64,000 bases of DNA from Paramecium octaurelia (Eukaryota > Ciliophora > Oligohymenophorea > Peniculida > Parameciidae): contig CAJJDP010000006.1 in the NCBI GenBank assembly GCA_905182995.1, forward strand, positions 67,163 to 131,162, given 5' to 3'. The stretch's first letter is position 1. The number at the start of each line of letters is the position of its first letter. The position numbers and the translations under genes are program-made. Positions 34,877 to 47,280 of the stretch are shown one piece after another. The notes beneath the pieces were generated by a model, which saw only the letters and a list, made by a program, of their open reading frames with translations, did no database searches and was not told the origin of the DNA.

Positions 34877-36225
34877 TCAGACTTCGTTGAACATTTGATT
34901 TTTATCTAAATCTAACCAATAATTTCTCTCTGCTTAGGCTTTTTGAACTTGATGTTGTGCCATCTGTTTTAATAATTAGTAATAATTTTTTTCTTTTTCT
35001 TACTTAAAATAAATTCAATAGATTAATACCTTGTATGTAGGTAGAATGAAATATCCAATAATTATGGTAATCATATCACATAGTATAGTCAACTGTTCAA
35101 TCTCTTTCGAAATCTAGATGAGGATTATTAGAATATTCTTACATTATCAATTTGTTGCTATGTTTTTTGGATTAATTCTTCCTTATTTGAATTAAACAAA
35201 GATTTCAATGTAGTTTTGCCATTCTCAATGTCTTTTTTATCATTGCTCAAACTACACAATTTAGTCAAATAGTTTTGTTTAATCTATTCATATTTATCTC
35301 TGGATTGTATAGCTTCTAGGACAGCATCAATATCTCTTGTTTCTATTTTGATAGCCAAAGCAAAATTATCAAGAGCACTCTTTTCATTGGCTGCTCGCTA
35401 AAATTTAGAAACTAAAAAACATATTATTGGTATAATTCTGTGTTGTGTTATACGAAAACAAGTTTATTCTCTGGATTCACAACGTACTCAGTTAAACAAT
35501 TCTTTTCGTATTCAGGCATTAAATAGTCTAACAAGAGATTCATATTTTCTTGACATTGAGCTCTAGAATAACAACAAATACGTTTACCTTGATTGCACAA
35601 GTTACTTGGCTTATTATTAGAAGATTTCTAATTATGGTTGTATTCTCTTTAAGAACAAGGAGAAATTGCCAATCTTAGAGAGTAATTGATCATTAATTTC
35701 TTTGCCTGAAAATTCTTTGAACACTGTTTCATATTTGTAGATGATATCACCAGGAGTTGGTTTTTATAATGCAACTAATTACTAGGGGAATAATGATAAA
35801 TAATTACTTTTTCAATATCGCCACCACCTTTAATGAAGAGTTTAGTTTCATCGGAATACCATAAATGATGGATTGTTGCCATCTTCATCATAAAGAGATT
35901 GAGATAATGCATTCTTTCATCAATGAACTTTTAATCCATATTTCCCTTTTGATAATATGAGAATAGTTACGACTGGTTTTTTGATTGGTAATGGAGGAAT
36001 ATAGCATCCAGGCCATCGTATCTGAAGAGTAATTCTACATAGAATTCACACATACCGATAGCAATCAAACTCATTGAATCGACGTAATACTTCGAATTAG
36101 CCATCTTTATCAGAACCTCTGAGTGTGTAAACCACATAATTTTTGAGGCCATCCTTTTTGACAATGGGATCACCCACTTGAACTTAGATTCCTAAATTGC
36201 CTTCACCATCTGTTTATTGATCCAT
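34877..36225 (-). CDS. Sorting nexin with PX domain and BAR-like coiled coil
   Basis: ATG 36225 starts MDQQTDGEGNLGIQVQVGD. Residues about 15-130 form a PX phosphoinositide-binding domain: KKDGLKNYVVYTLRGSDKDG, FEVLRRFNEFDCYR, then the PX proline loop IRWPGCYIPPLP. The remaining roughly 300 residues are helical and fit the dimerising BAR region of endosomal sorting nexins, ending NQMFNEV at TGA 34877. Six introns of 21-29 nt were used, including one of 23 nt (GTTTTTTAG...TTTTAG) and one of 27 nt ending AAG. It acts on endosomal membranes in retromer-type sorting by family inference. It lies 21 bp downstream of the kinase stop codon on the same strand. Confidence 0.85.
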
Positions 36226-36246
36226 TTAATATTTTAATAATCTATA

Positions 36247-38041
36247 TCATTATGAATATAAGCATTTTTTCATTTCTTCTGGTTCATTACTATCAATGCT
36301 TCTCAAGAACTTGGAAATGTTAACCTTATTGCCAGAAATCAGATCTTGGTAGAATGCGACAACAAATATCCAAATAATAGCCTTCTTCAGCAATTACTTT
36401 ATTCCTACATCACTCTATTTGGTCTCTTCATCCTTTAAAAATGTGATGGTAGAAGCCAACTGATTCAAGAACAATTCCTTAGGGACTCCACCAGTAATAT
36501 CTAGATTTCCTATCTAAGAATATATATTCAAGAGGATACTTATTGGAAATCCAATACATAGCCATTGTATTAGCTACTAGTATAATTGTTCAAATAATTG
36601 AATTGATCAATGTATGATTTTCTGACTTGATTTCTATCATGTTCGATTTCGATGATCAAACATTGCGCTCTACAAATATAATTAGTATTATACTTTTGAT
36701 CTTGATAGAAGTAGTCCCATGCCTCTATATCGATATTCTGAAAGTCTATATGATCCTCCCTAGTAAAGACTGAAGCATTATCCAATTTCTCTTTCAAGAT
36801 ATGCTATTATTGATATCCTTGCTTTAGTATGTAGAAGATATCATATCTGCAGACTTCGCTGAAATTAATTTGTAGAAATTCGCATAATTTGATGATGATC
36901 ATGATGCCATTCCTCATGTCATTGATCACATCAATAATCTTAGGGATCTATTAATTAATCTTCTCTCTCTTTTGATTTTCCTCTCTTTACAATTTCTCCT
37001 ATGCCAATCTTTGTTTCTCTTCTTCTTCCTTTCGTTGTCTCTCCTCTTCCTCCTTTTATGCCTTTAAGATGTCATCTTCAGTCTTTGTGTTCTCACTCTT
37101 CAAGTATTACTACCAAAATTGTCTCTCCTTCTCTTCGATCTCCAAATATCTGTTATCATTCCTGTACTTCTAGAATATGGGTAACTCCAATATCTATTTA
37201 GCTGTTATACGCTACACAATGATATTGATTTTAACTTACCTTGGTTTTATCCTTCTCCACCATTCTTGGTAACAAATCCCTGATCTCCTTACAACATTAA
37301 TGTTGGGATCCCAATGTGTATTACTTGTTTAAGATCTTCTGAGACACTTCATATTGACTGTTTCCAATGAAGTAGATCTCTCCGAAGAGAATCTCGTGAA
37401 ACAATAATCCCAATGCCCAAACATCCACTTGATTTCCATCATATTATGAAGAATTGAAAAATTCAGGTGCCATATATGGATATGTTCCTAAATGCGTCTG
37501 GTATAGGGATTTTTGACCTGCAAATCCAAAGTCACCTAATTTGTAAACTCCATCCTTGATGAAAACATTCTCAGGTTTGATGTCTCTATGTGCAATGTTG
37601 TTGTCGCACAAAAAGTCTAAGGCTTACACCAATTGGAAGAACACAAAAATGGCTTCATCTTCAGGGAGCTTACGAGTCTTTTTTATTTTATCCAGTAAAG
37701 TTCCTTGATTGCAAAATTCCAAAACTATGTAAATGTTATTTGAAGTCTCAAGACATTCATATATTTTATTTATGAATGGACACAAGGTTTTCCTCATGGA
37801 CAGCATCAGTGATTGCAATATACTGACTTCCTGATGAATTTATTTGAGAATGTCATCTCTTTAAACAAATAGAAATATAATCATACCCATATTTTGCCAA
37901 AAGAGATCTTTTAATAACCTTAATAGCCACTACTTCGCCTGTCACTTTATTTTTCCCTTTGTACACTTCAGCAAAGGCTCCTTAACCCAATCTATTTGAA
38001 AGTTCGTATTCGTATTTTGATCCCACAGTCTTTTTTGACAT
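36247..38041 (-). CDS. Ser/Thr protein kinase with long C-terminal region
   Basis: ATG 38041 starts MSKKTVGSKYEYELSNRLGQ. The kinase domain is complete: glycine loop GQGAFAEVYKG, VAIKVI lysine, catalytic loop IAHRDIKPENV, DFG in LGDFGFAG, and MAPEFF. Substrate-lobe motifs follow. Introns of 28 nt lie near 37864-37891 (AAG end) and about 37210-37240. The C-terminal half is a charged coiled coil (KEEEEKQRLAQEKLQ) followed by a helical domain of about 250 residues, ending KKCLYSQ at TGA 36247 after a 26-nt intron near 36515. The layout recalls ULK/ATG1-type kinases, but this is a guess. All catalytic residues look intact. Confidence 0.85.
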
Positions 38042-38278
38042 CCGTATTCTATATTAGTTTAATTAAATAATATAATCCAAAGAAATAATCAATTTATCAT
38101 TATAAATTCTGATTGTGTAGATTTATGTGGAACAATTTATAATACAATAGTGTTAAATTGTGTGTTCCAACTCACAATTCATATTATTATAATACTTTTT
38201 CATTTAATACTCCACTTAAATTTATGAGTATTAAATTTAATGTATAAATAAAATCTCAATGAAAAGGAACCATATTCG

Positions 38279-41200
38279 ATGTTTTCGCCATCTGTCAATC
38301 TAAATAAATAGTCGGATAACACTTAATCCGGTCTTTTTAATAGGGATTAATAATCTGTCCAATAGATGAGAGAATAAATCAGACAACTCAAGATGCAACT
38401 CAGTAAAACTAATCTGGAGAAGGAAACTGCTATCCAAGAGAACAACAAGCAAACAAGGGAACTGGAAAGAGTTCAAATCTATGTCACTCAACTTGAGGCA
38501 CGTATTAAAATGCTAGAGGAGTCGTTAATAGCCTAATAATCAGAAGCTGAAAGAAAACTAACGTTGTAGAAGTACATATTTCCAAATATTTCAATAGATA
38601 ACATTTCGAGTATTTGAAGTAATCAACTATCGAACGATAATCGACAGGAATGTAGAGAGATTTCAATTTAGAGAAAAATGATTTAGAGATACAAATAAAA
38701 CTACTCAAACAAAGGATTGTAGAATTGGAGGAACAACTACAGAAGGTTACTTCGATTGATCACATGTCTGGTTATGAGGATTTATAGAGGTAGATTGATT
38801 CACTTACTTTGCAATTGTAATTCTTATATTCATCTTTAGGATGAGTCAAAAAGGATAGGAAAGACAATTTTTTGAGAAGATGTAGGAAATGTAAAAACAA
38901 TTATAAATAACCACTTCAAAATATGATCAATTGGTTCACTCCTCCAAATTGGAGATAGAGGAATATGTATAAATAGTTGTTATCATTAGGTTGAGAAGAT
39001 TACATTGCTATCAAATTAATTGAAGGAAACTCAAGAATACACTGAACAATTGGAAGATGAAAAGATGACATAGCAATTGCAATTATCCCATCAGTATTTC
39101 TATATTATAATCATCTTCTTAGAGTATTTCTGGCATACAATGAAATCGAAAGATTGTAAATTAAGATTGTGAAGATCAACAAGAAGATGAAATTTCTTGA
39201 AGAATCTCATATTTAATAATTAGAAGATCATTAGCATTAATTTGAAAACTAAGTATAAATATCAAGTGAATTGTTAGCTCAATTTAAGATCATAAAATTT
39301 ATAAAAGGGATCTAATGAATTAAAAATCTAATATGAATTGAAATTACAGAATTTGTAATTGCAATTGCAAGAGAGGGAAGAAATGATTGGATAACTAAAA
39401 TTAGAATTGAAACAGAAGTAATAGAAAATTGATGAATTGACGAAATAACTTGATTAGGAAAGACAAAAAAATAAGCAATAATTTGAATCATTCACTGTAT
39501 AAATTAGAGATCATAAAAATACATCTGAAAAAGCATATGCTGAATTATAAACTAATTCTAGGGATCAGATCATCAAATTGTAATAGTAAAAACAAGAATA
39601 GGATTCTGTCTTAAATAGAATCAAAACTGAATTGGAAAATCAAAAATCCTAAAATTCTTAATTGCAAAATTAATTAAATCAACTGCAATCAGAATATGAA
39701 TAGATGAGATAATAGTATGAGTCTTAAATAGCTAATTTGAATCTAGAGATTAATCGTCTCAAGACATAAATGTAATAAATCTCAGGGTATCTTATTAAAT
39801 TTAATTAGAAAATCTTAGTAAAGTCTTGATGAGTTATAATATTAATTGGAGGCTTCTAAATAACAATATTAATAATTAATAGAATAATAATAATAATTAT
39901 AAAATAGTGTATCTAAGAAAAATGAATTATACGAGAATGAAATAAAACAATTAAAATAAAAGTAAATTATTCTTTATATTCAAATATAGATTAACATAAG
40001 CTACCAATGATCTCAATAATCTATAAAATGAATTAGATAAAGAGAAGGACGAGTTTAACATAACCTTATAAGATTACTCATAATAATTCTAACTAATGGA
40101 AAAGAAACTAAAGGACAAGGAAAATGAGTTATTACAATTAAAAAAAACATTGCAATAAACAACTGAAAGCTATAGCGAATAGGTTACACAATTGGAATTG
40201 GAAATCAGTCACTTACAATAGTAGCTTCAACAATAATAGTCTTAATTCACATCCCAATTGAAGAACTCAGAAAAGGATAAGGAAAAGCTCAAACAAACTA
40301 TTAAGGAAAGGGAAAATGAAATTTCATAATTGAAATAAACTATCAAGACGATGGAAGAAAATTCCAATATCACAATTTCATAATTAGAGATTTAACTCAG
40401 CAAATTATAATAATAGTATTAGAACTCATAGTAAGAGTAATAATAGCAAAAAAATTAGTCTTAAAAACAAATCTAATAGATGACTCAAACAATAAATGAG
40501 TTAAAAGAAAGAATTTCAGAGATGCAACTAGAAAAAGAACAATTGGAGAATAGTTTAAATGAAAGCATGCTCAAATCTTCTAATTCGAATAAAGATTTAC
40601 AAAGACAAATATAACTCTTATAGAAACAGATATAGGAATACGAGATTAGAATTAAATTTGAAGAGAACAAGGGATCTGACTTGAATTAATAATTGGAATC
40701 ACTCTAAGAAGAATTAGAGCAACTGAAGTTAGAAATTAAAAATTAAGAAAGAGATAAAGAAAAATTAAAGTCGTAATTAAAGGATTAGTAATTATAATAT
40801 GAGCAATTACTTAAATAGAAATAAGATTTAGAGTAGAAACTATAGATAATTACATAATAACATGACGATTTAACTAACGAATACAATGAATTTTATATGA
40901 ATTAATAATAATAATAAGAATAATTGTAAGGAAATATTCAAGAAAAAGATAAACAAATTAAGAATGCAAATTAATAAATAAACTAACTGAAATAAAAGAT
41001 TTCAGATTTAGAGAGACAAATAATTCAAATGACTCATGAAATAGAAGAAAGAGATACGAAATATAGTGAATTAGAACAAAATAACAACATGAAATTATAA
41101 AAGTTAAATAATGCCATAGACCAATAAAAAAGGTAAAATCAAGAAGATGAAAAGTTATGGAAGTCTAAACTTACTCAATTATCTGACTAACATGAAGAGA

Positions 41201-42294
41201 GGGAGAGAGAATTACAATAAGAAAAAGTGGATTTATAACAGAAGTTAGAGTTCCAACTTAATTAATTGAAGAAATCAAAGTAAGAGACAGAATAACGATT
41301 ATCTTAATTATAACTAAAGCATGATTAATTAGAAAATAGCTATGAAGATATATAGAGAGAATTCAATGATCTTTAAGATAAATATGTTATAATATAATAG
41401 CAATTCTAAAGTTTAACAATAGAAATATAATTGCTATAAAAGTTTAAATTGGATACGAATGACAATGAATTGAAATTCTAAGCATTGAGAGATAGTCTGG
41501 AATCATAATTGAGATTATTACAAACTAAATATGATTCCTTGTTAGCATCTGAATAGCATTTGCAAGGTGAGAATAAGAAGTTAGAAGAATAGAATAATAT
41601 CAGAATAAGGTAATTGGAAGATTTTAGATTGAAATTTGAAACTTAAACTGTGTCTTTAGCAGAATATGAAACTATGAAATAGGAAAGAGATGATGTAACA
41701 GCTAAAAACTTTCAATTAAGTTCATAAGCTCTTAAAGATAAGTCTGAATTGTAAAAGTTGAAGAGAGAAATTGAAAATTTAAAGGATGACATAAAGACTA
41801 AAGAAAATGAAGTTTAGGATGCATATAATCTTGCACAATCTAGGTAGACTACAGGAAATATACAAAAAAATGAAACAGACATGCTCAAAATTGAAAATTA
41901 AAAACTTCTAAATTAAATTAAAGGATTTGAGGCTAAAATTATAGTACAGAATGAAGAAATAGATAAATTAAAAAGGTAAAATGAAGAATTACTTTATTAA
42001 CTCTCATAGCAAAAACTTTATTCTGAAAAAGTTGAGACTTAATTGAATCAATGTAATTAAGAAAATTAAAAAATTACATTATTATATGAGTAAGTAAGGG
42101 CCAAGTATGATTAAGCATATGAAGGAATGAAAAATGAATCAATGTTTAGAGTAAATAATTTTATTACTATTTAGACTAGGGAATCAGTTATGAATAAAGT
42201 TGACGATGGTAACTATGTAAAACGAGTAGTCCAAACCACCACATTGAATTCAAGGATGGTGGCATCAAAATATTAAGACTAAGAATTTAATTGA
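38279..42294 (+). CDS. Very long coiled-coil protein, about 1,290 aa
   Basis: ATG 38279 opens MFSPSVNLNKQSDNTQSGLF, a short Ser/Asn head. Practically the whole remainder is heptad-rich coiled coil full of Gln encoded by TAA/TAG. About nine micro-introns of 22-29 nt occur in the first 1.8 kb (for example 25 nt GTATAAATATC...TTGTTAG near 39253). The last 2.2 kb is one open frame apart from a likely 24-nt intron near 42150. The C-terminus is a non-helical basic patch (NYVKRVVQTTTLNS) ending QEFN at TGA 42294. It is probably a scaffold of basal body, cilium or Golgi. No globular domain was recognised. A small membrane protein gene starts 13 bp downstream. Confidence 0.8.
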
Positions 42295-42306
42295 AATATT
42301 TAAATA

Positions 42307-42780
42307 ATGTTGTAAACTCTATTTATCGTCATTTTGCTCTTTCTGCTTCTAACTTTTATAGGATTATATTTGAGAAAATATTTTAGAAACAAACCGCTGA
42401 CTATTTAAAATTAAGGTTCAGGATAGATATTGTCTGAATAGCGAATAACTTTCTGTGAATAAGTAGTTAAACAGAATTCTCAAGAAATATCTAATCAGAA
42501 GCAAAACATTAAAATGAAGACTTCTAAGACAACAGCTACAGTCACCAAACATACAAAATGTAAACCTAACAAAATAAAATAATAAGATTTAGAGGCAGCA
42601 TTCTAATTTGATGGAGATAGTGAAAATGAAATTGAAAATGATAGTATGAAGAATTCAACTCTTACTGAAAAATAATAGTCATCAAATTCAAAGGATTAAG
42701 AAGGATTTAATTTTTAATAAACATCCCATAATCTCTAAGAATTGGTAACTCCAACTTAAGGAATGTGTTAAGAAGTTTGA
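42307..42780 (+). CDS. Small signal-anchored protein, 157 aa
   Basis: An uninterrupted frame of 158 codons from ATG 42307 to TGA 42780. The N-terminus MLQTLFIVILLFLLLTFIGL is a strong hydrophobic segment followed by a basic cluster (YLRKYFRNK), the usual layout of a type III signal anchor with a cytosolic tail. The tail is hydrophilic, Ser/Thr/Lys- and Gln-rich with an acidic patch (DGDSENEIEND). No family recognised. Its ATG lies 13 bp after the stop of the long coiled-coil gene on the same strand, so the two could share a transcript or be one gene with a missed junction. Confidence 0.65.
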
Positions 42781-42978
42781 GTTTATAATATGTTATCATT
42801 CTATGATTTAAATGCTTATTATTTAATTTATTTTTTATCATTTATAATATTGATTAATAATAAAATAAGTAGCTTGTAGAATGGCTAAATCATTTCATCT
42901 AAAATGTCGATTTTAATTCAAACTTTTGGAAGATTAATTAAATATTAATTATTTTAATGTACATATTATAATTGTTAT

Positions 42979-44021
42979 TCATTTTTTTTATTCTTGCAAA
43001 TACTTTTATACTAAAATTGATGATAATCCAACTGCTCCATTAGAAATTACAAATATCATGAAATCACATAAAGCTATATTCTTTATATTATTAAAATCGA
43101 ATGAGTCTACTCTATTCAAGGATATTAGGCATTAGTATATCAATAAATAATACATTGGAGATCTAAATTGATATCATTTATATGTGTTACTTGGCTAATT
43201 TCAGACTCTTAATTCCCCAATTTGATTTTAAACAGTTTTCATCATTGTAAGTCATAATCCTTGTTTAGAAAAACTGAATTAAAGCAAAATACAACAAATC
43301 AAATGGGTTATTGAATAGCTTATTAAATACAATTTCATGACTAACTCTTATTAGTGACAAAAATGGCAAGAGTCCATAATATATATGGAAAAGTATTTAT
43401 TATTTAATTGAAGTTGCTTGAGGATTGTCTAAAAATTACTATTTAAATTCTCCATATGCATCTTGTATGTTTAATGATCCTATGGCCATCCCTAAAAATA
43501 TTCCAACAAATTAAAGTGCAAATGATATTCCTATTGTCAATCCACTAAGATCAAAGTCTAAATAAAAAAAAATTACTATCTAAAAAATAATTAATTAATC
43601 AAATACAAGCAGAAGATTTTACGATAAGAACCACAATAATCTAGATTTTCTGTAAGAAGTTCGTCTTAACTTAACTAATGACCACCAAATTGAAATTCCA
43701 TTAATTATTGAAGCTGATATAAAGCAAATTAATAATGAAAATCCTGATAGCTATTGCAAAAACAAGGCAAACAATAATTATGCGGTATTAGCAATGGTAC
43801 TAATGAGCATTAGTAAAGTTGGATAGCTGATGAATAATTCAAAATGTATTAGGGTATTGTTATCTTATTTAATTAATATAATTACCTTATGAATCATCAT
43901 TTTCCTTATAATTTTGAACCAATGAAGTTATTAGTATTTTTTAAGTAATGTAGAGTATGGTGGTTAAAGATGCAAAATTAAGGTGATGATAAATATCGAA
44001 TTGATTAAATAAATAATTCAT
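42979..44021 (-). CDS. Multi-pass membrane protein, family unknown
   Basis: ATG 44021 starts MNYLFNQFDIYHHLNFASLT. With introns of 22 nt (AAG end, near 43864-43885), an optional 27 nt near 43585-43611 and 28 nt near 43165-43192, the reading gives about 310 residues. There are several hydrophobic segments: YPTLLMLISTIANTAQLLFA, FSLLICFISASIINGISIWW, LTIGISFALQFVGIFLGMAI and IALCDFMIFVISNGAVGLSS. Seven segments seem possible. It ends QEQKK at TGA 42979. No motif of a known transporter or receptor was recognised. A T-rich homopolymer near 43565 makes that region error-prone. Confidence 0.65.
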
Positions 44022-44374
44022 TTAATTAGTAATTATTATAATAATTGTTTATCATGAACAACTAAGTATCCCAATTTTGATTATTAATGATTTTCTTATT
44101 CTAATATATTAAAAATTGACATAAGTAGTTAAAATCCAATTACTAATGCTTTTTGTCATTATTTTAGAAATTATTCAAAAATAGGAATTGCAGAATTAAA
44201 ATAATTACTTATTTTCATTTAATGGCTCTTGCTTATTTAAATTTAGTAATCCCGGCAATTTCTAAAGATTTAATAATATTATTAAGTACGCATTATCTTT
44301 AATTTATATAGGATGGATTGGTTTTAATAATATTATTAAGATTTTAAAATAAGATATTAATTACTTTATTTAAA
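44022..44374. promoter_or_regulatory. Divergent intergenic region with two identical palindromes
   Basis: This 353-bp AT-rich spacer lies between a minus-strand and a plus-strand gene start. The perfect 16-bp palindrome TTAATAATATTATTAA occurs twice, at 44270-44285 and 44324-44339, 54 bp apart and 36-90 bp before the CCCH gene start. Nothing coding was seen. Confidence 0.5.
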
Positions 44375-44974
44375 ATGAATTAACAAATTTCATGTGATGA
44401 GTTTGATAGCAATCATTCTACTAAGAGTTGGTATAATACAAATATTAATGAATTAGTGAGAGTATTTCAGATGAATAATTGGATGAAGTAATGCCAAGCC
44501 AAAAAACGAATAAAAAGGTTTCCTACAAAGTGAAAGTCAAAACTGAAGTAAATAAGTTAATAAATCCTGTTTAGATTTGTAAATATTGGGCGATAGAAGG
44601 ATATTGTCCTTATGGCTAATAAGTATTCTATAAAATATAAAATTAGTGTGCCTTTGCTCATGGAAAAGATGAAGTGAGATAGAAAGTCCATGTTCCCTCT
44701 AATTACAAGACTAAAACTTGTAAAAATTACACTTAAGATGGGTATCAATAATAATTTACATTAAAAGTTATTGTTGTTATGGAGAAAGATGTCAATTTAA
44801 ACATCCTGAGAAGAAATCAAATAAATTACCAACCATCCCTTACTAAATCTTGTTAGCCAATATTAATCTCTTGTTTGCTTCTAAAAGGTACATATACACA
44901 CTTATAAAAGTAAATTATAAAAAAGAAGTAAAGGATTACCAAAATTAATTAAAAACACTAATAATCCTTAATGA
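44375..44974 (+). CDS. Tandem CCCH zinc-finger protein (tristetraprolin/TIS11-like)
   Basis: ATG 44375 starts MNQQISCDEFDSNHSTKS. After a 26-nt intron near 44431-44456 come a basic linker and the first finger CKYWAIEGYCPYGQQCAFAH (C-x8-C-x5-C-x3-H), formed only if a 24-nt intron (about 44621-44644) is removed. The second finger, CKNYTQDGYCCYGERCQFKH (same spacing), needs a 26-nt intron ending AAG (about 44737-44762). The exact C8C5C3H spacing of both is typical of TIS11-type proteins, which bind AU-rich 3' UTRs and promote mRNA decay. The tail ends NTNNPQ at TGA 44974 after a 23-nt intron. About 150 residues. Confidence 0.85.
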
Positions 44975-45024
44975 TTAAATACTATATTTATATGTTTTGT
45001 AAATAATAATTAATTAAAATATTC

Positions 45025-45496
45025 TCATTAATCATCATATATTTCGTTTTGACTAAGATCTGATTGTTTGTATAAAATAGAGTAAATTTTTAATTCTTAA
45101 TTTTCTAAAATCATTTTCTATATATCAAAATGATTTCCAAGAAATGACTATATGATATTTTAATTTAGTTAGTATATATGGACAATAATTTCATGCATAT
45201 TTAGAAATATTTGTTGAATCCATATAATTTGAATTTCAAAAAATTTCATAAATGCCTTATGGTTTTCCTTAATCTTACTGTTTAAGTGTTTAATGTCATA
45301 TATGAAGGTTGGGTGAGGTTTCTTTAAGAGGCCTGCAATAAAAAATTATTATTTTTATTTATATATTTTAGAATTTCTACTACAACAAATGCTACTTTCC
45401 AGTATCAAATTATTTATATAGTTATCGATTAAGTAATATACTACGATTATTTAACCAATAAACATATGAAAAATTACAGGTTTCTAATAATATCAT
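45025..45496 (-). CDS. Possible small protein, unrecognised
   Basis: From about 45345 to TGA 45025 the minus strand reads GLLKKPHPTFIYDIKHLNSK and a helical continuation ending YDDQ, which looks like real protein. Upstream, an ATG at 45496 opens MILLETCNFSYVYWLNN. The join between them needs an intron whose borders I could not fix (CAG acceptor near 45337). The LLKKP...FIYDI phrase recalls the N-terminal domain of IFT54 (TRAF3IP1), but the rest does not clearly follow. The remaining DNA between 45497 and 45639 appears non-coding. Confidence 0.35.
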
Positions 45497-45639
45497 TATT
45501 TAAAATAAGGTCGATAAAATTCTATCTGGTTAAAGATCGAGGAAATTGGAAATAACTATCGAATCTTCTTATCAGTGTCGTTTAATAATAGTTATTGTAT
45601 TATATAATATGAAATTATAAGTTTTTAGAACAAAATATA

Positions 45640-46186
45640 TCAATAATTGGTTTGCTTTGGTTCTCCTTTGGCAGAGCTATCAATATCCCTTTGTCTTTAA
45701 ACTTCTTCATCCGTTTTAGATTTATTAGATTTGAACAGCAACTTAACTTATTCCTAACTTTTTCCTATTACTAATAAGGATGCTTTACCTCTGATTTATA
45801 AGGCAACAAATGCACAGGAAAGATCAACTAAAGCATTTATGCCAAGAACTTCTGCTGCTTGAATAATTTAAAATATTTCTTCTAAGTCTAGTTCTGTAAT
45901 AAATTCAGCATCTTGAAAATCCACAATGTCATAACTAAGTTTAAAAATATCAATACATCGCTTTTGATTTCAAAGGTTTTGATATTTAAGGGATATATGC
46001 AACGTTTTAATGCATCTAGCAATATTGTATGACCTTCTTCAAGATGCTACTTTTGATACCAGTTAAGTTAAACACTTCTAAATTCGTATTATTGACCTTG
46101 GTACAGTGTTTTAATGCTTATTCGCCAATCTAATTCTGAAAAATATATACTTTAAAAGTTTGTCCATCTTAAGAAATAAATTACAT
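45640..46186 (-). CDS. SKP1-like protein
   Basis: ATG 46186 starts MQFISQDGQTFK, followed by the POZ-type region of SKP1: NTNLEVFNLTGIKSSILKKV and IQYCQMH. A 22-nt intron (GTATTGAT...AACTTAG) then leads to the conserved end of the fold: DIVDFQDAEFITELDLEEIF and QIIQAAEVLGINALVDLSCA with VALQIRGK. SKP1 links cullin-1 to F-box proteins in SCF ubiquitin ligases. The usual terminal WxxxN sequence of SKP1 is replaced by a Ser/Lys/Gln tail ending EPKQTNY at TGA 45640, so F-box binding may differ. A 15- or 21-nt intron early in the gene is optional. About 160 residues. Confidence 0.75.
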
Positions 46187-46269
46187 ATGTTATTGATTTA
46201 TAAATTTAATTATTGATTGATTTAAGTATTAAATTTGATCAATAAATTCTACTAGCTGTCAACATCTTT

Positions 46270-47229
46270 TCAGGAGTTATACATCTAGTTGCTGGAATTT
46301 AAATCTAAATATTTGGATTTATGATGATCTGATAATTAGAAAACAGAAATGTATGAGACTGACTAAATTTCATTTTCATTTTCGTTTTCTAAATTCGCAT
46401 CTTAAACTTATTCTATATGCTTTTCTACTACTTGATCTAAATACTCGTTTACAACTCTTTGAAGGAATAAGTTTAATTGATTGTCTTAGCCTTATGTCTT
46501 AATACTATTTTCCTAAAATGATAACGATTATTTCATTTCATAGTCCTGTTTTGCCAGAAGTCCTGGAGAAAATAACGAAAGAGTTTAAGATTAATTCAAT
46601 TCAATTATTGACAGTCTTTCCATTTCTTATCTAGTTTTTGATATCTTTTATAAGACAAAATAAATGCTGGTTTCATTAAAGTGCTTAATTAGAATGTGAA
46701 TAAATCCTGCTAAATTGTATCTTAAGTTATTTATTGCAGCATTAGCATAACAGAAATCTCTCACTTTTCGTGCATCAATGTAATTGTCAAAATATACCCA
46801 TTTAGATTTCTATTTCTAGTTCTCAAAAGCCATTTTGTATTCTTTCCCTTTTATCTCTGAAGTCTTTACTATTTCAGGTATTAACTCTACATGCTCTAAT
46901 TACTTTTCAGAATAAATGTTTTAAGACTTGAATTTTTATTAGATCAACCCATGTTTAGTAATTCTAACCTCTCTAAGCAACTTTGAAGATGTAAATTTTG
47001 AACTTTTGATACAGGCATATACTTTGTTTATTTTATGAGTGTAATCTGAATTATTAATTTTCAGTGTTTATCCCGCTTTCTTGGTAATAATTGCAAACAT
47101 TTAATTCAAGCAGTCATAATAGGATTCAGAATATATAGGATTCTAAAAAAAATAGTCTTATATTTCTAAATATTCTCGAAAATATTCGCAGTATATTTTT
47201 GAATTAATATTATTTGGTTAATTGATCAT
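46270..47229 (-). CDS. Uncharacterised protein of 319 aa, intronless
   Basis: A single frame of 320 codons runs from ATG 47229 (MINQPNNINSKIYCEYFREY) to TGA 46270 without introns. The first 230 residues look globular, with aromatic and Cys residues (KSKWVYFDNYIDARKVRDFC). The end is acidic and Asn/Glu-rich (QDANLENENENEIQ). No signal peptide or TM segment. I do not recognise the family. It is followed 83 bp downstream by the SKP1-like gene on the same strand, and its start is 51 bp from the divergent kinase start. Confidence 0.75.
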
Positions 47230-47280
47230 TATTATTTATGACAATATAATTATTAAATTTATCTAATTCTATTGAAAAAA

